From the NCBI RefSeq assembly GCF_964355755.1, contig NC_092671.1, positions 37,529,304-37,593,303 of the forward strand: a stretch of DNA of 64,000 nucleotides, in the 5' to 3' direction. Shown here one piece after another: positions 32,680 to 45,027 of this stretch; position 1 is the first letter of the stretch, and the number at the start of each line of letters is the position of its first letter. This stretch comes from Antedon mediterranea. Taxonomy: Eukaryota; Echinodermata; Crinoidea; Comatulida; Antedonidae. Below the pieces are notes generated by a model that worked only from the letters and a program-made list of their open reading frames with translations, made no database searches and had not been told where the DNA came from. Both the position numbers and the translations under genes were made by a program.

Positions 32680-32845
32680 ATATTCAATTCAATTCAAAGT
32701 GACATTTATTTTCTTCAAATTAAAACAGTATACAAAATGGTGTAAAGAAAGGTAATATGATTGAAGAAGGCATGTTCAAAAAAGCAAAAAGCTTGTGACA
32801 GACATGCCTAAACATAGATTAGATTTAAACAACACGGAAAAAGAA
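32680..32845 (-). repeat. LINE 3' tail fragment (same family as 14865-15440)
   Basis: AATTCAATTCAAAGTGAC, then GAAGAAGGCATGTTCAAAAA and GACAGACATGCCTAAA, matching 14860-15005 in order and orientation. Only the 3' untranslated part remains. Confidence 0.75.
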
Positions 32846-33221
32846 AAAAATAAAATAAAGAAATAACAATATATAAATTTACATAACATGGGTTAAACTA
32901 AATAAGAAAAATAACTAAAAAAATAATTTTGGTATAAATTAAGAATTGTTCATCTTCTTGTTACTCATCATTATAATTATTATCATAAAATGTAATATAA
33001 TAAATTATTAACAAAAGTGTCACTGCATGAACATTTGGCTATTGGGTCAAATGCTTGCTTTTGTAAATACTTCTGTATGGTATATGAAAAAATAGATACA
33101 GCCGATCCGTGAAAATTATCAAATATCGTTGAACGTTAAAACATACAGTATATATTGGCACTGAACACGTAAACTTGTTTTGTCTATGTGACTTCATGTA
33201 ATTCTTTTTTTTGTATAGATT

Positions 33222-33390
33222 GTGATCCTGAGTTAGCGGTGATGGTGTATACCATACTCCGGTTTGGGTGCTAGCTAGCTAGTTTTTTGTTGTCTTCCTT
33301 TTGGTTTCTATTCTTTCTCTTTATTGTCGAGCACATAGAGACATTGTTTATTTGCGCTATATAAATCTATCTATTATTTATTATTATGAG
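33222..33390 (+). repeat. Retroelement 3' end
   Basis: CGAGCACATAGAGACATTGT, then GCGCTATATAAATCTATC and an (ATT)n run. This ending is widespread among invertebrate LINEs and SINEs. No coding part is recognised upstream. Confidence 0.6.
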
Positions 33391-33514
33391 AGACGATGGT
33401 GATGAAAGCTTTTGAGTCTTTATGCTCTATTTCGCCCCTCAACAAAATGATACTTTTTTTGTTGTTGTATTTGTTTAGTCTATGTTATTGTTTGATTTTG
33501 GTATGAAATAATTT

Positions 33515-33565
33515 TTGAATTGAATTGAATCTTTATTTTTTCAAAAAACATTATAAAACAATTTC
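33515..33565 (-). repeat. Retroelement 3' tail, (TTGAA)n type
   Basis: TTGAATTGAATTGAATCTTT followed by ATTTTTTC. Read on the minus strand this is an AATAAAGATTCAATTCAA tail. A different repeat follows. Confidence 0.55.
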
Positions 33566-33867
33566 AAGTCAAGCTATTATCATAACATACCAGTTATTTC
33601 ACAATTCAGATTATGAACAAATTTTCATAAAGTCTTCCGACTTTTAAATGAGTGAAAACAAATAATCCCTAAAGACTAAAACCTGCAGTGAATTCCCAAC
33701 CTCATTATGTCTTGGATCAGTATGTTTATTTATGTGGTATTATATATTAATTGCATCTAAGACTTTGATAATTATGTTGTACACACTTTATAATAGTTTA
33801 GTATACTTTTATAGGCTATTGAGAGCTTGTTCTGTCATGTTATAGAATACTGCATAGACACAAGATT

Positions 33868-33963
33868 AAAGTGGTACGGTTGTCGCAAAGGAGGGAACAA
33901 TCTTCTGCCTAAAAAGTGGTCAGGTTGAAACTATACCAACCGTACTGGTGGCTACGGCCCTGG
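33868..33963 (+). repeat. Dispersed repeat C, plain copy
   Basis: AAAGTGGTACGGTTGTCGC, AAGTGGTCAGGTTGAAAC, then CCAACCGTACTGGTGGCTAC and GGCCCTGG. The two halves are contiguous here, so it serves as the empty-site reference for the nested copy at 23690. Confidence 0.8.
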
Positions 33964-34073
33964 TAGAAACTATTAAAGAGACGCATTCAGGACATAACAA
34001 ATTATTACATTATGGTGGTATCTCGTCAATAGGGATTCATTCATGAGAAAGTGTCGCCTTAAAGTATGTCCTA

Positions 34074-34255
34074 AAGCTCTGTCTGCACTAGCAAAATCTA
34101 GTTTGACAAAAAATGTGTGATGTGCCCATATATGGTAGTGATATGCACAAATATGGTAGTGACATACCCAAATATGGTAGTGATATGAAATCATAATGTC
34201 CATATATGGGCATATTGCTGTTTTTGTCATAAAGTTTGATAGTGTAGAGAGAGCA
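34074..34255 (+). repeat. MITE family A copy 19
   Basis: AAGCTCTGTCTGCACTAGC start, ACTAGTTT-like arm, three 21-bp units, ATAATGTCCATATATGGGC centre, and CATAAAGTTTGATAGTG right arm ending GAGAGAGC. Confidence 0.88.
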
Positions 34256-36525
34256 TAAAGGAGGGATTATACAAATTTGTATACTACCATAATAGTAAAA
34301 CTGTATGGTAAATTGGAGATACCTGTAAAATAAATAAATGAAACCAAACATATGGTACAAAAAGAACACTTATTAAATAGGACATTTGTCCTTGAGACAA
34401 TATTAGTTACAGTATTGAATGATAAAAGAGAAAGTTTTATGCAATGTATTTTTTTTTATGTAAATATACCATCATTAAAAAATATATATACATAATATTG
34501 TATAGTATACTAAAGTACATGTAAAGTACTTTCATTTTAGAATCATCTCACAAGATTTATTTTCTCTTTGTGGTTCATATTTGACCTTTGATTTTCTCTA
34601 GATGGAAAAATATAATTTGTATCCATATTTGAGCATTTAAGTAAAGACTAATTGTGCTATTAGTGCAAGAAGAAAACGGTAATTGAGGCCTAGTAATTAT
34701 ACAGATTGTTGTGTAGCTATTGCTGCCGTATTCTCAAACAATCTTTCTTTGTTTATACTCCCAGATTATCTAATACTTGCCAATGAAACTGATATACCTG
34801 GTACTCAATATTTTTCAATGTTGTAAAAAGTTAGTACAAGGGGAAAAACTTTCTATTTCATATCTAGCTTATGAAACTAAATAAACTAATATGTCTAGAG
34901 CGCTAGTACTACTGTATATTCACTTAAAACTAGAAATACCAATTTATAAAAAAAGTTTAAATACGGTCCTACTGTATATGGATGATAAATACAATTAAAT
35001 AAATAACATTTGTTCTGCCGATGGTGAGCTTTTGACCTGCAAACTCCAGGTTTTTGCTACCCGGTTTGAAAGACTACCATAATCAATATTTGGTTGTGTA
35101 TTTACAAGTAGAAATTAACTCAATATAAATTGATATGCGTAAATGACGTTTCATTTAATTTTTTTAATTGATGCTTGAAAAGCATAAAATGCCATTGTGT
35201 ATCTTTGTCAATCATCTGACGTTTTAAAAAATATTTAACATACTGAATCTGAAACGTAGGAGACCTTTGCGAAAACTCTGGAGATTTTCCACCAAATTAT
35301 ATTCACACTATGCAAACCTGGTTATAAGTTGTTACATATTTCAGATGTGAAAAGGGTATTTCAAGTTTTTCTAACTGCACCGCAGATTCAGCATTTGTAG
35401 AGCACTACATGTTTCTGTTCATTAAAATTCTATTAAATTATAACTAAAATATAATACTACTTATGTAGTTATTTCGCAATATGCAACAGAAACACCCAAT
35501 GATTTCGATCGATACATTAATGCAAGATTTATAAAAATAATGTAAGATGACGAATGATGATTTAATGTCAAGTATGAAATCAATTGCATTAATAAATAAC
35601 TAGAAATCAAATCATTTTATTTTTTCACTCTGGGGAGTTGTAGGCCATCATATACAAATTAGCTAATATTTATGGGATTTGGTTTGGCGAACTTAATAAA
35701 AGCCAATAAATTTGGATTTAATCTGATTTTTAATTTACTAACAGTATTTGTTTTTCTTGTGTAATATTTCCATTTAAAAATAATGTATTTTATGTTCAGA
35801 TTTTCAATTTTTTTAAAAAGTTACAAGTTATTCACTTATAAAAAGACAAAAAAAAACATCTTTTTTTTTCAGCTAAATTATTTTTTTTTTCGATTCAATT
35901 TTTGTTCAAAGTGAATAACTATATGTGACATTAAAATGGCATATTAAAAAAAATGTGGAAAATTTTTTTTTTTTTAGGACATATCTTTAAGCTATGACGT
36001 AAGGTAATAAAGTTCAGAAAAGAAAAAAACTTTAACAACATTAAAAACAATGTTTATGTTTATACATTCAAGAGATTTACATTTTTTTAAAGTAACATCA
36101 AACAAGACTTTAACTTCAACTACCATATAAAACTCACAATACGCACATGATTGAATGGGTTACTAGTGTTAATACTGTATACATCAATAAAACTACAAAT
36201 TTGGATGGCATGAGTTTAGTGTTACAAATGTTACCTCAAATTACCATATTTATTGATAATGCACATAAAGATATCGACCCTGTCATTTACAACTTAACAA
36301 TGTGTTGGCACTGGGTTTTATAATTAATGTGTTTTATATCAAATTAGCTATTAAATTTATTGCAATCAATTTACCTTTCAACAAATTGATTTGCTGTTTT
36401 TTATGTCGCATAGAAGACATGGATTTGTGATCCCTCCTTTACTGATGTTTTCTAGTTCAGTTATTGTGATGCAATGACCTTTTTAATTTGTTGTTAAACA
36501 GCATACAATATATATTGGGAAAATG
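34256..36525. other. AT-rich stretch with a dispersed repeat at about 35880-35990
   Basis: No gene. Positions 35880-35990, read on the minus strand, match 49203-49300 (AATATGCCATTTTAATGTCA in both, preceded by a variant of GATATTGTCC), and more weakly 54712-54780. Confidence 0.5.
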
Positions 36526-36529
36526 AGTT

Positions 36530-37285
36530 GAAATTATCAAGTTTTTCTTCTATTATTTGTTATCATCTCTCCTTCTTTGCTCTTTACCTTCCCTTCCTCT
36601 TTCTTACTCACTTCTTTCTCTTCCTCTTGTTCCTTCTCTTCTCCTTCCATTCCTTCTTCCTTTTTCCCTTTTCTTATCCTCCTTCCCTTCTCCTTTCTTC
36701 CCCTTTTTTCTCTTCCTTCCTTCCCTCCTTTCCTTATCCTTCCCTCCTTTCCTTATCCTTTCTTCCCTCCTTTCCTCTTCCTTCCTTCCTTTCCTCATCC
36801 TTCCCTCCCTTCCTTCTCCTTTCCTCTCTTCTCCTTTCTTCCCCCTCTTCCTTTCCTCACTTCCTCTTTCTTCTCTCCCTTCCACTTCCCTCCCTTCTCC
36901 TTTCTTTCTTCCCTCCCTTCCTTTTCCTTCCCTCCCTTCTCCTTTCTTCCCTCCCTTCCTTCTCCTTTCCTCTCTTCTCCTTTCTTCTCCCTCTTCCTCT
37001 TCCTTTCCTCACTTCCTCTTTCTTCTCTCCCTTCCACTTCCCTCCCTTCTCCTTTCTTTCTTCCCTCCCTTCCTTTTCCTTCCCTCCCTTCTCCTTTCTT
37101 CCCTCCCTTCCTTTTCCTTCCCTCCCTTCTCCTTTCTTCCCTTCCTTCCTTCCTTTTCCCTCCCTTCTCCTTTCTTCCCTCCCTTCCTTCTGCCCTCTCT
37201 TCTCCTTTCTTCCCTCCCTTCCTTTTCCCTCTCTTCTTTCTTCCCTCTCTTTCCTCTTCTTTTCTTCCCTTTTCTTTTCCCTAAC
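36530..37285. repeat. 750-bp polypyrimidine tract, CCTTCCCTCCCTTCTCC-type repeats
   Basis: Almost pure C/T on the plus strand, with a loose higher-order unit of CTTCCCTCCCTTCCTT and CTTTTCCTTCCCTCCC. Two longer blocks (about 36815-36960 and 36957-37110) are near copies that share TTCCTCACTTCCTCTTTC. Open frames of up to 283 codons (Ser/Leu/Phe/Pro) on plus and Lys/Arg/Glu/Gly on minus are by-products of composition. The tract could form triplex (H-) DNA. Confidence 0.92.
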
Positions 37286-37917
37286 CCTTTCCTCATCATG
37301 TATCCACTACTAATTGGTATAAATAAATGGAGCAGATACCTGGAATCATTGGTTTTAAAACATGTAAAAATTCACAAAACTTTGTACTGTATATGTCGGT
37401 TGGCTTAGTAAGGTCTTGTTACAAAGAATCAAAAAGCAATTTGTAATGAGAGAAAAGATCATTAAGTTAAAGAGACGCATTTTATAGGATGCTTTTAAAT
37501 ATCAGAAGTTACAAATACAGTTAATAAAAACACTTAATTTATGCCAACCAGTTTTCATCGCTAGCATTTATATCTCATATTTTTATTAATTTTGAAATAT
37601 TTATTAAAGTATGTGTATAACTACAGTAATTTTATGATGAAGCATATAATATTATCATTCATACAAACCTATTTTAATGGAAAAAACACTTAATCCTCAC
37701 CTCCCCTTCCCTCCAACCCCCCTTCCCCACTCCCGAGATCAACATGCATTAATATCTCCTTATTTTCAAAATACGGCTGCATCATAAACGACCAGTCATT
37801 TTGTCAATAGTTTTTGTGATTGGGTGGGTTACTATTATTTGAAGGGGGTTACTATTAGAAGATTTACGGTATTTATTTTAGTCCTCAAGCTTAACTAGAA
37901 ACTGGGGAAATTCAGAT

Positions 37918-38150
37918 TAAGCCCTTTACGGACCCACGGCAGCCAACAGTGCAGTGCCTACCAGATCAGCACACGATAAGACGATACCCGACTCTTTTTA
38001 ACGTGCACTACACCTAAACAGTATGTACCCGGGAAAAACAGCTTTAATTCCCATCCGAAGGATGAGGCAATTACAGTAAGCATCTCGCCTATGGATGCAA
38101 TCAGTATGGAACTGATGGACTCAAACTCACGCCGATTGCATTAATCATTA
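37918..38150 (-). repeat. SINE-like element with Nin-like core
   Basis: Minus-strand reading: GGCGTGAGTTTGAGTCCATC (B-box-like), then CATCCTTCGGATGGGAATTA, CCCGGGTACATACTG and GTGCACGTTAAAAAGAG. The GGATGGGA...TTAAA...GTGCACGTTAAA order resembles the conserved core of deuterostome and mollusc Nin-type SINEs. No clear A box. A (ATT)n run flanks its upstream end (38143-38155). Confidence 0.5.
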
Positions 38151-38319
38151 TTATTGTCTGTCAAAATAACATTACATAAAAAATTATTTCATAATTTCAT
38201 AAAGCTATCCAAGAGGAGTGTGTGCCCCCTAGCACTCCTCCTTCATGGATTCAGTATACACTTATTAAATTAAGGATGCATAGTTTTAATATCACAATTC
38301 AGTGCCATAGCCATGAGAA

Positions 38320-38620
38320 ATAAAGTGGTGCAGTGATTGCAAGAAAAGAGTACAATCTCTGTGTGGACCATTGGGTTAACTCTGAGAAAAAGTGGTCCAG
38401 TTAAAACCTTACCAACCGTACTCTGGCCTTGTAATTTAAATAACCCAATAAAACAACCGTTTATACTTGGGACATTTCAAACCTGGCTTTGATATTCGTC
38501 AAAACGATTTACAAATACGCAACAGGGATCAGCTCAGAAATTTAGAAATTGAAAGAAAAAGTCAGTTTAAAACCTTTCAAACCGTATTGGTGGCTATACG
38601 GCCCTGCAATTTCAGAGCCT
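38320..38620 (+). repeat. Dispersed repeat C copies
   Basis: 38320-38440: AAGTGGTGCAGTGATTGC to ACCAACCGTACTCTGGCC. 38560-38615: a shortened copy, AAAACCTTTCAAACCGTATT and GGTGGCTATACGGCCC. Around them a segment of about 80 bp (ATGCAACAGGGATCAG and TTTAGAAATTG) occurs twice, at 38510-38550 and 38655-38690, so the unit seems tandemly duplicated. Confidence 0.7.
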
Positions 38621-39263
38621 GGTCGTGATATTTGTCAAAACGAATACGCTATACGAATATGCAACAGGGATCAGTTCAGGAGTTTAGAAATTGTATGACG
38701 ATCTGTAAAAACGTAGTTGTACGGTTGCGAAAACTCCCTATTGATGTATTTAAACAGATAATATTATTTAAAAGATGTTTCTTGATCACTGATAAGAAAT
38801 AAGAAATAGTATATTTACCGGTGAGAAATGAACAGTAATTACACAGGTGGGAATAGTGACCGAGACAGCTTTGTGTAATTAGGAGTTGTTGATGAAACTA
38901 AATTCTCGTGAATAAGAAAACTAGAAAGCTTATAATTCCGATGGGATATTCAATAATGGTAACCATTTCTATAATGTGCATCAAGAATAGAATTTGTATA
39001 TTTTTTAATTATTTGCTAGACTCGAAATATTATTTTTTTATTCTATGTTGTTACCAAGATTATAAACTTCAATTCATTTAATAAATTTAAATTGTTTTTG
39101 AGTTGTTGATTTCAACTCTGTGTATCTAGAAAAACAGTACTTAAAGCTACCACACATTTTTTTTCTGTATGCAAGATAGATGATAACTTGAAAATGAAAT
39201 TAAGTAAATAAATTCTTGGGTTGTAAGTTTAAATGAGTAGATAACAATGGAAATATAATCTTT

Positions 39264-39465
39264 AAGTTCTGTCTACACTATCAAACTTTATGTGACAAGA
39301 ACAATAGATATGATGAATGGCTAGTGTTGCTCGAAAGCTCTGCTTACTTTTCTGTCTGTTTTACTTATCGTTTTGATTAATAGCTTTTCGCTTTTTTTGT
39401 ATCTCCATTGAGATCCTGCCACTGATACCCACAGCATTGTCATTTTTTCAGTAATTTGCCTTTGG

Positions 39466-39500
<35 letters not shown>

Positions 39501-39595
39501 CATGAATGTCATATCACTACCATATTTGAGCATATCACTACCATGGGCACATCACACTTTTTTGTCAAACTAGTTTAATAGTGTAGATAGAGCTT
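39264..39595 (-). repeat. MITE family A copy 20, interrupted
   Basis: Left arm 39264-39300 (AAGTTCTGTCTACACTATC, CTTTATGTGACAAGAAC) and right part 39498-39595 (CATATCACTACCATATTTGA to TAGTGTAGATAGAGCTT) are separated by repeat B and a TA microsatellite. Confidence 0.85.
39347..39472 (-). repeat. Dispersed repeat B, copy 2, inside a MITE
   Basis: Reverse complement of 10001-10120 with few differences. It lies within MITE copy 20 and is followed by a TA run (39470-39497), suggesting insertion at or expansion of a TA-rich site. Confidence 0.85.
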
Positions 39596-39738
39596 TATGC
39601 AAAGTGTACAATAATCAATGTCATTAAAAGACAACAATTAATTTTAATTAACACCCTAGAGTTTTGACTATTCAGATTTAATAGCTTTAAATGTTAACTG
39701 TAAATGAAAATAGTTTGAGCAAAATTATTTAGTACTTT

Positions 39739-39884
39739 AAGCTCTGTCTACACTATCAAAAAGTGTGATATGCCCAAATATGGTAGTGATATGCTCAAAT
39801 ATGGTAGTGATGTGACATCATCATGTCCATATATGGGCACATCACATTTTTTGTCACATAAAGTTTGATAGTGTAAACAGAGCT
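39739..39884 (+). repeat. MITE family A copy 21
   Basis: AAGCTCTGTCTACACTATC start, then a deletion to AAAGTGTGATATGCCC, two units, CATCATGTCCATATATGGGC centre, and CACATAAAGTTTGATAGTG right arm. Confidence 0.9.
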
Positions 39885-39900
39885 AATCTAATCTATTTTA

Positions 39901-40055
39901 ATGCTCTTTCTACACTATCAAACTAGTTTGGGAAAAAAAAGTGTATGATGTACCCAAATATAGTAGTGATATTCCCAAATATAGTAGTGATATGACATCA
40001 TCATATCTATATATGGGCACATCATATTTTAAGTTCGATAGTGTAGACAGAGCTT
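39901..40055 (+). repeat. MITE family A copy 22
   Basis: ATGCTCTTTCTACACTATC start, ACTAGTTTGGGAAAA arm, two TAGTAGTGATAT units, CATCATATCTATATATGGGC centre, and GTTCGATAGTGTAGACAG end. It lies 16 bp from copy 21 in the same orientation. Confidence 0.88.
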
Positions 40056-41664
40056 AAGCAATACCATTTCAGCTGTTGATGATCAAGCACATAGTGATTA
40101 TTGTCACAAAGACATCATAATGATGACGGCATTGTAAGCTTAATACATATTTGATATGCACTTGATTTCCACAATTACACACAAGTTCAATATCTATTAA
40201 TTGTAAACTATTTAAGGTCAAATTTCCAACACAATCTCAACTCAAACTCAAGAGTGTCTATTGAACATCATGGTGAAGTGCAATACATGTTAATAATACT
40301 TGATTTTGTGGCCAAATAAGGTCTTCCTTCACATTTTTTTCCCTTTTTCTAAGTATTATTGTGTCTTGATGTTTCTGGTAACTTCAATGTTTTCTCTGTG
40401 GCCCAACAGAATCTTCCTTTACATCTTTCCGGTGACTTCAATAATGTTTTCTCTAAGGTGAATCTAGAATTTAGAAATAAAAGACATAAGCGATTTAAAT
40501 ACAGTACACAAAATACACATTATTTTGGCTAAAATAACATCTCTTTAACAGAGCCCTTTTATCTACCACTGACACTGTCTTGTGGCAAATAAATATTTTA
40601 ATTGTTTATAAGTTGATTTGGTTGTTTATATTCAGTTTGGAACTGTCTATATACATAGGGCCTCATCTCCACTAAATATCGGACGGATTGTACTGCAGCT
40701 GGTCGCAATATCTATTGTATTGTGACTACCGATTATTCACAATTATTCCGTTTTAGTGCGTCCATGAATAGCTCCGCCCCTCATTATGTGGTTGACTGAT
40801 TACAAGTTGTTGTTATGGAACTTCGCTTGATCGCGACCCACGGCGCCCAGACGGGCCCCTTGACTTGTCTGACTTTAATCAACAAATATACGTAGTAGTA
40901 AAGGCAAACAAATAATAAATACGTGAATACGGCTGCTTCGCTTTCTTGAGTCGGCTTTCTAACATTTGATTTGACCTTTTGATCACGCACAATTGTGTGT
41001 AACAACAGTCAACACGACTTACTTCGTCCAGTTGCGATAGTTTTCGTGTACTGTAGAACTTGTGATTGATAACCGTCAATGACACGCTGCTGCGTTTGAC
41101 TCCGACCACCCTCGCCGGATTGCGACCTAGATTTTTGTAGGAACGCACTTGTCTAGCGGTGTCCCTTTGTGGGAATCGTTCAACATTGGCGGTTTACGCG
41201 TGATATCTCCATCCAGGGACCAAAATGCGTAGTTACTTTCCATCAGGCGCTACACAGCAAAAGACTACGAATTATGTTTACGATCTAGTTCGAATTTTTA
41301 AATTTACGATTAACTCGATTTATACCTAGGTGGGGTACCTAAAATAGACGTTTCATTGCAGGCCTACTGTATAGGCCTACGTAACTAAACTAGAAACATG
41401 CTATTTTCGTTTAGCCAACATATTTTTATTAAGCTACGTTATTAAATGTTCAATGTCCTGTATGTCATGAATTTCTCTCGTACTACTTGAGATAATAAGT
41501 TCCGAAATGGTACGCATAAACCTGGGAGGTAATAAACTGATTTCGCCCAATGGAAAAGGGTCTGTTAGCTTGATATTTGTTGCGGGGAATATTTCGTTTG
41601 TTCCGCCAGTCACGCATGCCATCGGACCTCGCCGACGTGTAATGTGTTTTGAAAATAACAAGTA

Positions 41665-41870
41665 GGCTAGGTTATTTTTTTATTTATTTATTTTTATTTC
41701 AACAATCTTTACCGAGGGTGGTCCATCCAGCCAAAGCTGATCATTAGGGACCCTCACAAAAATACATTATAACGAGACATAAACATGTAACAACAAAATA
41801 AATTTAAAATAAATATAATTTAAAATTTACATAAAATAAAACAAATTTATTTATTATTATTTTTGTACAA
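41665..41870 (-). repeat. LINE 3' tail inside the composite element
   Basis: A TTTATTTATTTATTTTTATT run, then CAACAATCTTTACCGAGGGT and GATCATTAGGGACCCTC. Read on the minus strand this is the 3' UTR and (AAATA)n tail of a LINE. No coding part is left. Confidence 0.6.
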
Positions 41871-41952
41871 CATGTATTTCGATCGGATCGTCGGCTTTTG
41901 TACCTGTTTTGGAATCCCATTTTCTCTTTAGATAAAAATATTATTCTCTATT

Positions 41953-42020
41953 CAGTGGCGGATCTAGCGGGGGGCGTATCCCCCCCCCCCCCTATTTTTT
42001 AAAGATTTTTTTTTTTTTTT
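41953..42020. repeat. Element end with GGCGGATC motif and homopolymers
   Basis: CAGTGGCGGATCTAGCGGGG followed by a C run and a T run. A related TGGATCCGCCCCTGGCTCAT lies at 61653. This motif recurs at the ends of dispersed elements in many animals; the class is not determined here. Confidence 0.45.
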
Positions 42021-43029
42021 AAATAATTAAATAGAATTTAAAAACACGTATCTTTTCGACGGTCATCAATCACCGATGGTTTGCACATTTTCATAGTGAA
42101 AATAGTACGTCGGAGCACATCGTCAGCTTGATCGCATTCCACCAAGCATGTACGTCGACATCCTTTGTGTACTATCAATCTCTAGCGTTACCAACGATCA
42201 TTCACAGTTTAGTGTAAAAGGAGCAAGTTGATAAAAGCCACGTGGTGAGCTTGGTCGCGTTCCACTAAGCAGGTCGGCATCCTTTGTGATCGTCACTCCC
42301 GTATTGTAGAGTAGCTGTACTCCGACGATCAATAGAGTTGATGAAGCCACATGGTCAGTGCTACTATACTACGCGCCCATTATTAAGTACAATAAAAACA
42401 AAGGCTAGGACTGTATAGTGCCTATGAAAATTATCCCGTTAGGCCTATATTTTATTAAAACGTATTACTATTAAAATATTAACAATGCTGCAGCATTTCA
42501 TGACCCTTGTTGTTTTATTTGCTTTTCCGTCGATGATTCTCATAAACAAATCGCGATGACAAAAGAGGTGGTGTTTTGTTTTTTTCAAATCACTAAATAT
42601 AATGTAATGATGCTCGAGCCGGACCGCTAATTTTTAAACGATCGTTTAAACCAGGCCGTTGAATATGCCGTGATTTTAATTGTCAAATACATGATCGTCA
42701 GTCGATGGCTCGGAGTTTCGATAAATTTTACGTGGTGGTGGAAAACACTCTCAGCAAGTTTGCTTCATTAATATGCATGAGACTCTGTGACGACCCCCTG
42801 TAACGTGACGTCATTTTACTTTAGCTGCATGCGAAGAAGTAGTCACCGCGATCGACTGATTTTTTGTTGGGTGGTATTCTCATACAGTACTATTTTTCTT
42901 AGATCATGTTAACAGTAAAATAAAGTATGCACCCTACCCGCATTATTAAATAATGCACAACTTATTAGACAAGGATGTATATTAAAACTAAGCAGTCAGT
43001 AACAAAAGCCAACGCAAAGCGAAAATTCA

Positions 43030-45027
43030 ATGGCTTCTGAAATTAACAATTTAACAGCTGTGTCAAATAGCTTCATATGGCTCTCTGATGATGTAATTGA
43101 AAATATGAGAGAAAGAGATAAACTCAAAAGAGAATGTAAACATTCTAAAAATGAATCACTCTGGAAAAGGTACAGAAAGTATAGAAATATGTGCAATAAA
43201 TTAATACGTAAAAGTAAAGCTAATTTTATTCAAGAAAGTATAAAAGAAAATAAAAACGATGTAAAAAAAACATGGGATACCATAAGATATATTATATCGT
43301 CAAAAAAGAAAACTCAAACTATTCAAACAATTTGCAATGATAATGGCGATGTCCTCTATAAAGCCAAGGACATCGCAAATGAAATTAATACATTTTTCTC
43401 AAATATAGGTTCAAATCTTGCATCACAAATACATGAGCCGATAAATGATATAAATTATGATGAAATCGATGCTTTCACCGAAAATAATTTTGAATTCGAA
43501 CACATCACATGTGAATTTGTATATAAATACTTAATTAATCTTTCAAAAAACAAAGCCACTGGTCATGATAACTTACCACCGGGCATTCTAAAACTGTCTG
43601 CCCCGATTATATCCCCAACAATTACAAGAATCATAAATCACTCCTTCACAACATGTAAATTCCCAAATACGTGGAAAATAGCAAAGGTCACGCCAATTTT
43701 TAAGAATGGTGAAAAAACTAACCCTAATAATTATCGTCCCATTTCCGTCCTACCTATACTTTCAAAAATAATTGAACGAGTCGTTTTTAATCAACTTTAT
43801 GCTTTTTTGAATAATAATAATCTGTTATGTATAAATCAATCAGGTTTTCGACCATCATACTCAACATCTACTGCACTTACAAAAGTGACGGAAGACTGGT
43901 ATAGTGCAATAGACGAGGGTAAGCTGGTCGGAATCTGTTTACTAGATTTTAAAAAGGCCTTTGATACGGTAAACCATAACATACTATTAAGCAAATTGAG
44001 ACTTTATGGTTTAAGTAAATATGTTTTAAAATGGTTCGAGAGCTATCTGTCTGAGCGAAAGCAATTCACAAATGTAAATAATACATTGTCTGACTATACA
44101 CACATCCAATGTGGAGTGCCTCAGGGGTCAATCGTGGGCCCACTTGCTTTCCTCTTATATATAAATGACCTATCGAAAGTTGCAAACAAATGTAAAATAA
44201 GTATGTATGCTGACGATACTATAATTTATTGTTCTTCAAAAAATGAAAATGAAATATACCAAAGTATAAATGAAGAACTTATACAAATCGACGATTGGCT
44301 AAAAAATAATAAATTGAGTCTAAATGTCTCTAAATCCGAGTTCATGTTGATCGGATCGACAAACCGATTGGCAACCACCAAAGAAAAAAATAGATCAGTT
44401 AATATAGATAACGATGTTGTACCACGCGTTCTATATTGCAAACATCTCGGTATCATAATAGACGAACATTTATCATGGAAAAATCAGATTGAATACATTC
44501 GAGGTAAAGCTCTAAATGGATTGGGTATGCTTAGACGATGTAGCTATTATTTTCCACAAAACATATTAAAACATATTGCAAACTCTATTTTAATACCTTA
44601 CTTGAGCTATTGTAACATAATTTGGGGAAATAGTAGTCAAACTCTAATGAAAAGAGTTCAAACTATCCAAAACAGAACAGCTCGAATCGTGTGTGGTCTA
44701 ACATGGGACACACCTAGTAGTGAGGCACTAAGGCAAATTAATTGGTCACCTTTATTTTATCAAGATAGATATGAATGTTGTATGGTTATATATAAGGTTT
44801 TGACAGATAATGCCCCACCTTACCTAAATAATGTATTTACATTCAATGATATAAATTATAATCTAAGGAACAGTGATACACATCTATTCATCCCAAAGCC
44901 AAAAACCGATTTTAAAAAACGAAGTCTGTCTTATCGTGGAGCAATTATATGGAATAGTCTCAATGTTGATACCCTTCCAAAATCAGTTAAGTTGTTTAAA
45001 ACGTATCTGAAAAATGCATTGTAAAAC
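43030..45027 (+). CDS. LINE reverse transcriptase ORF, 664 codons, uninterrupted
   Basis: Non-LTR retrotransposon reverse transcriptase, which copies element RNA at a nicked target. Visible motifs: NNYRPISVLPILSKIIE (finger region, about 236-252), LLDFKKAFDTVNH with catalytic Asp306, CGVPQGSIVGPL at 361-372, YADD at 393-396 and NKLSLNVSKSEF with LGIIIDEHLSW further on. The end has SSEALRQINWSPL and GAIIWNSL...LFKTYLKNAL, the usual CR1/Jockey/L2-like tail. There is an in-frame TAA at 43000 and no endonuclease (APE) domain upstream, so this is probably a 5'-truncated insertion starting near the RT half of ORF2. The intact frame suggests recent arrival. AAATAAAG near 45410 and a short TA run mark the 3' end. 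Clade assignment is tentative. Confidence 0.92.

Noticed and set aside
36528-37408. Ser/Leu/Phe-rich 235-283-codon frames and Lys/Arg/Glu-rich antisense frames
   Set aside because: Pure composition effect of the polypyrimidine tract.
40784-41148. 73-89-codon minus-strand frames in the left arm
   Set aside because: Same reasoning: the homologous blocks in the other arm do not keep the frame.
44226-44456. Antisense 76-codon frame inside the LINE ORF
   Set aside because: Shadow of the RT coding strand.
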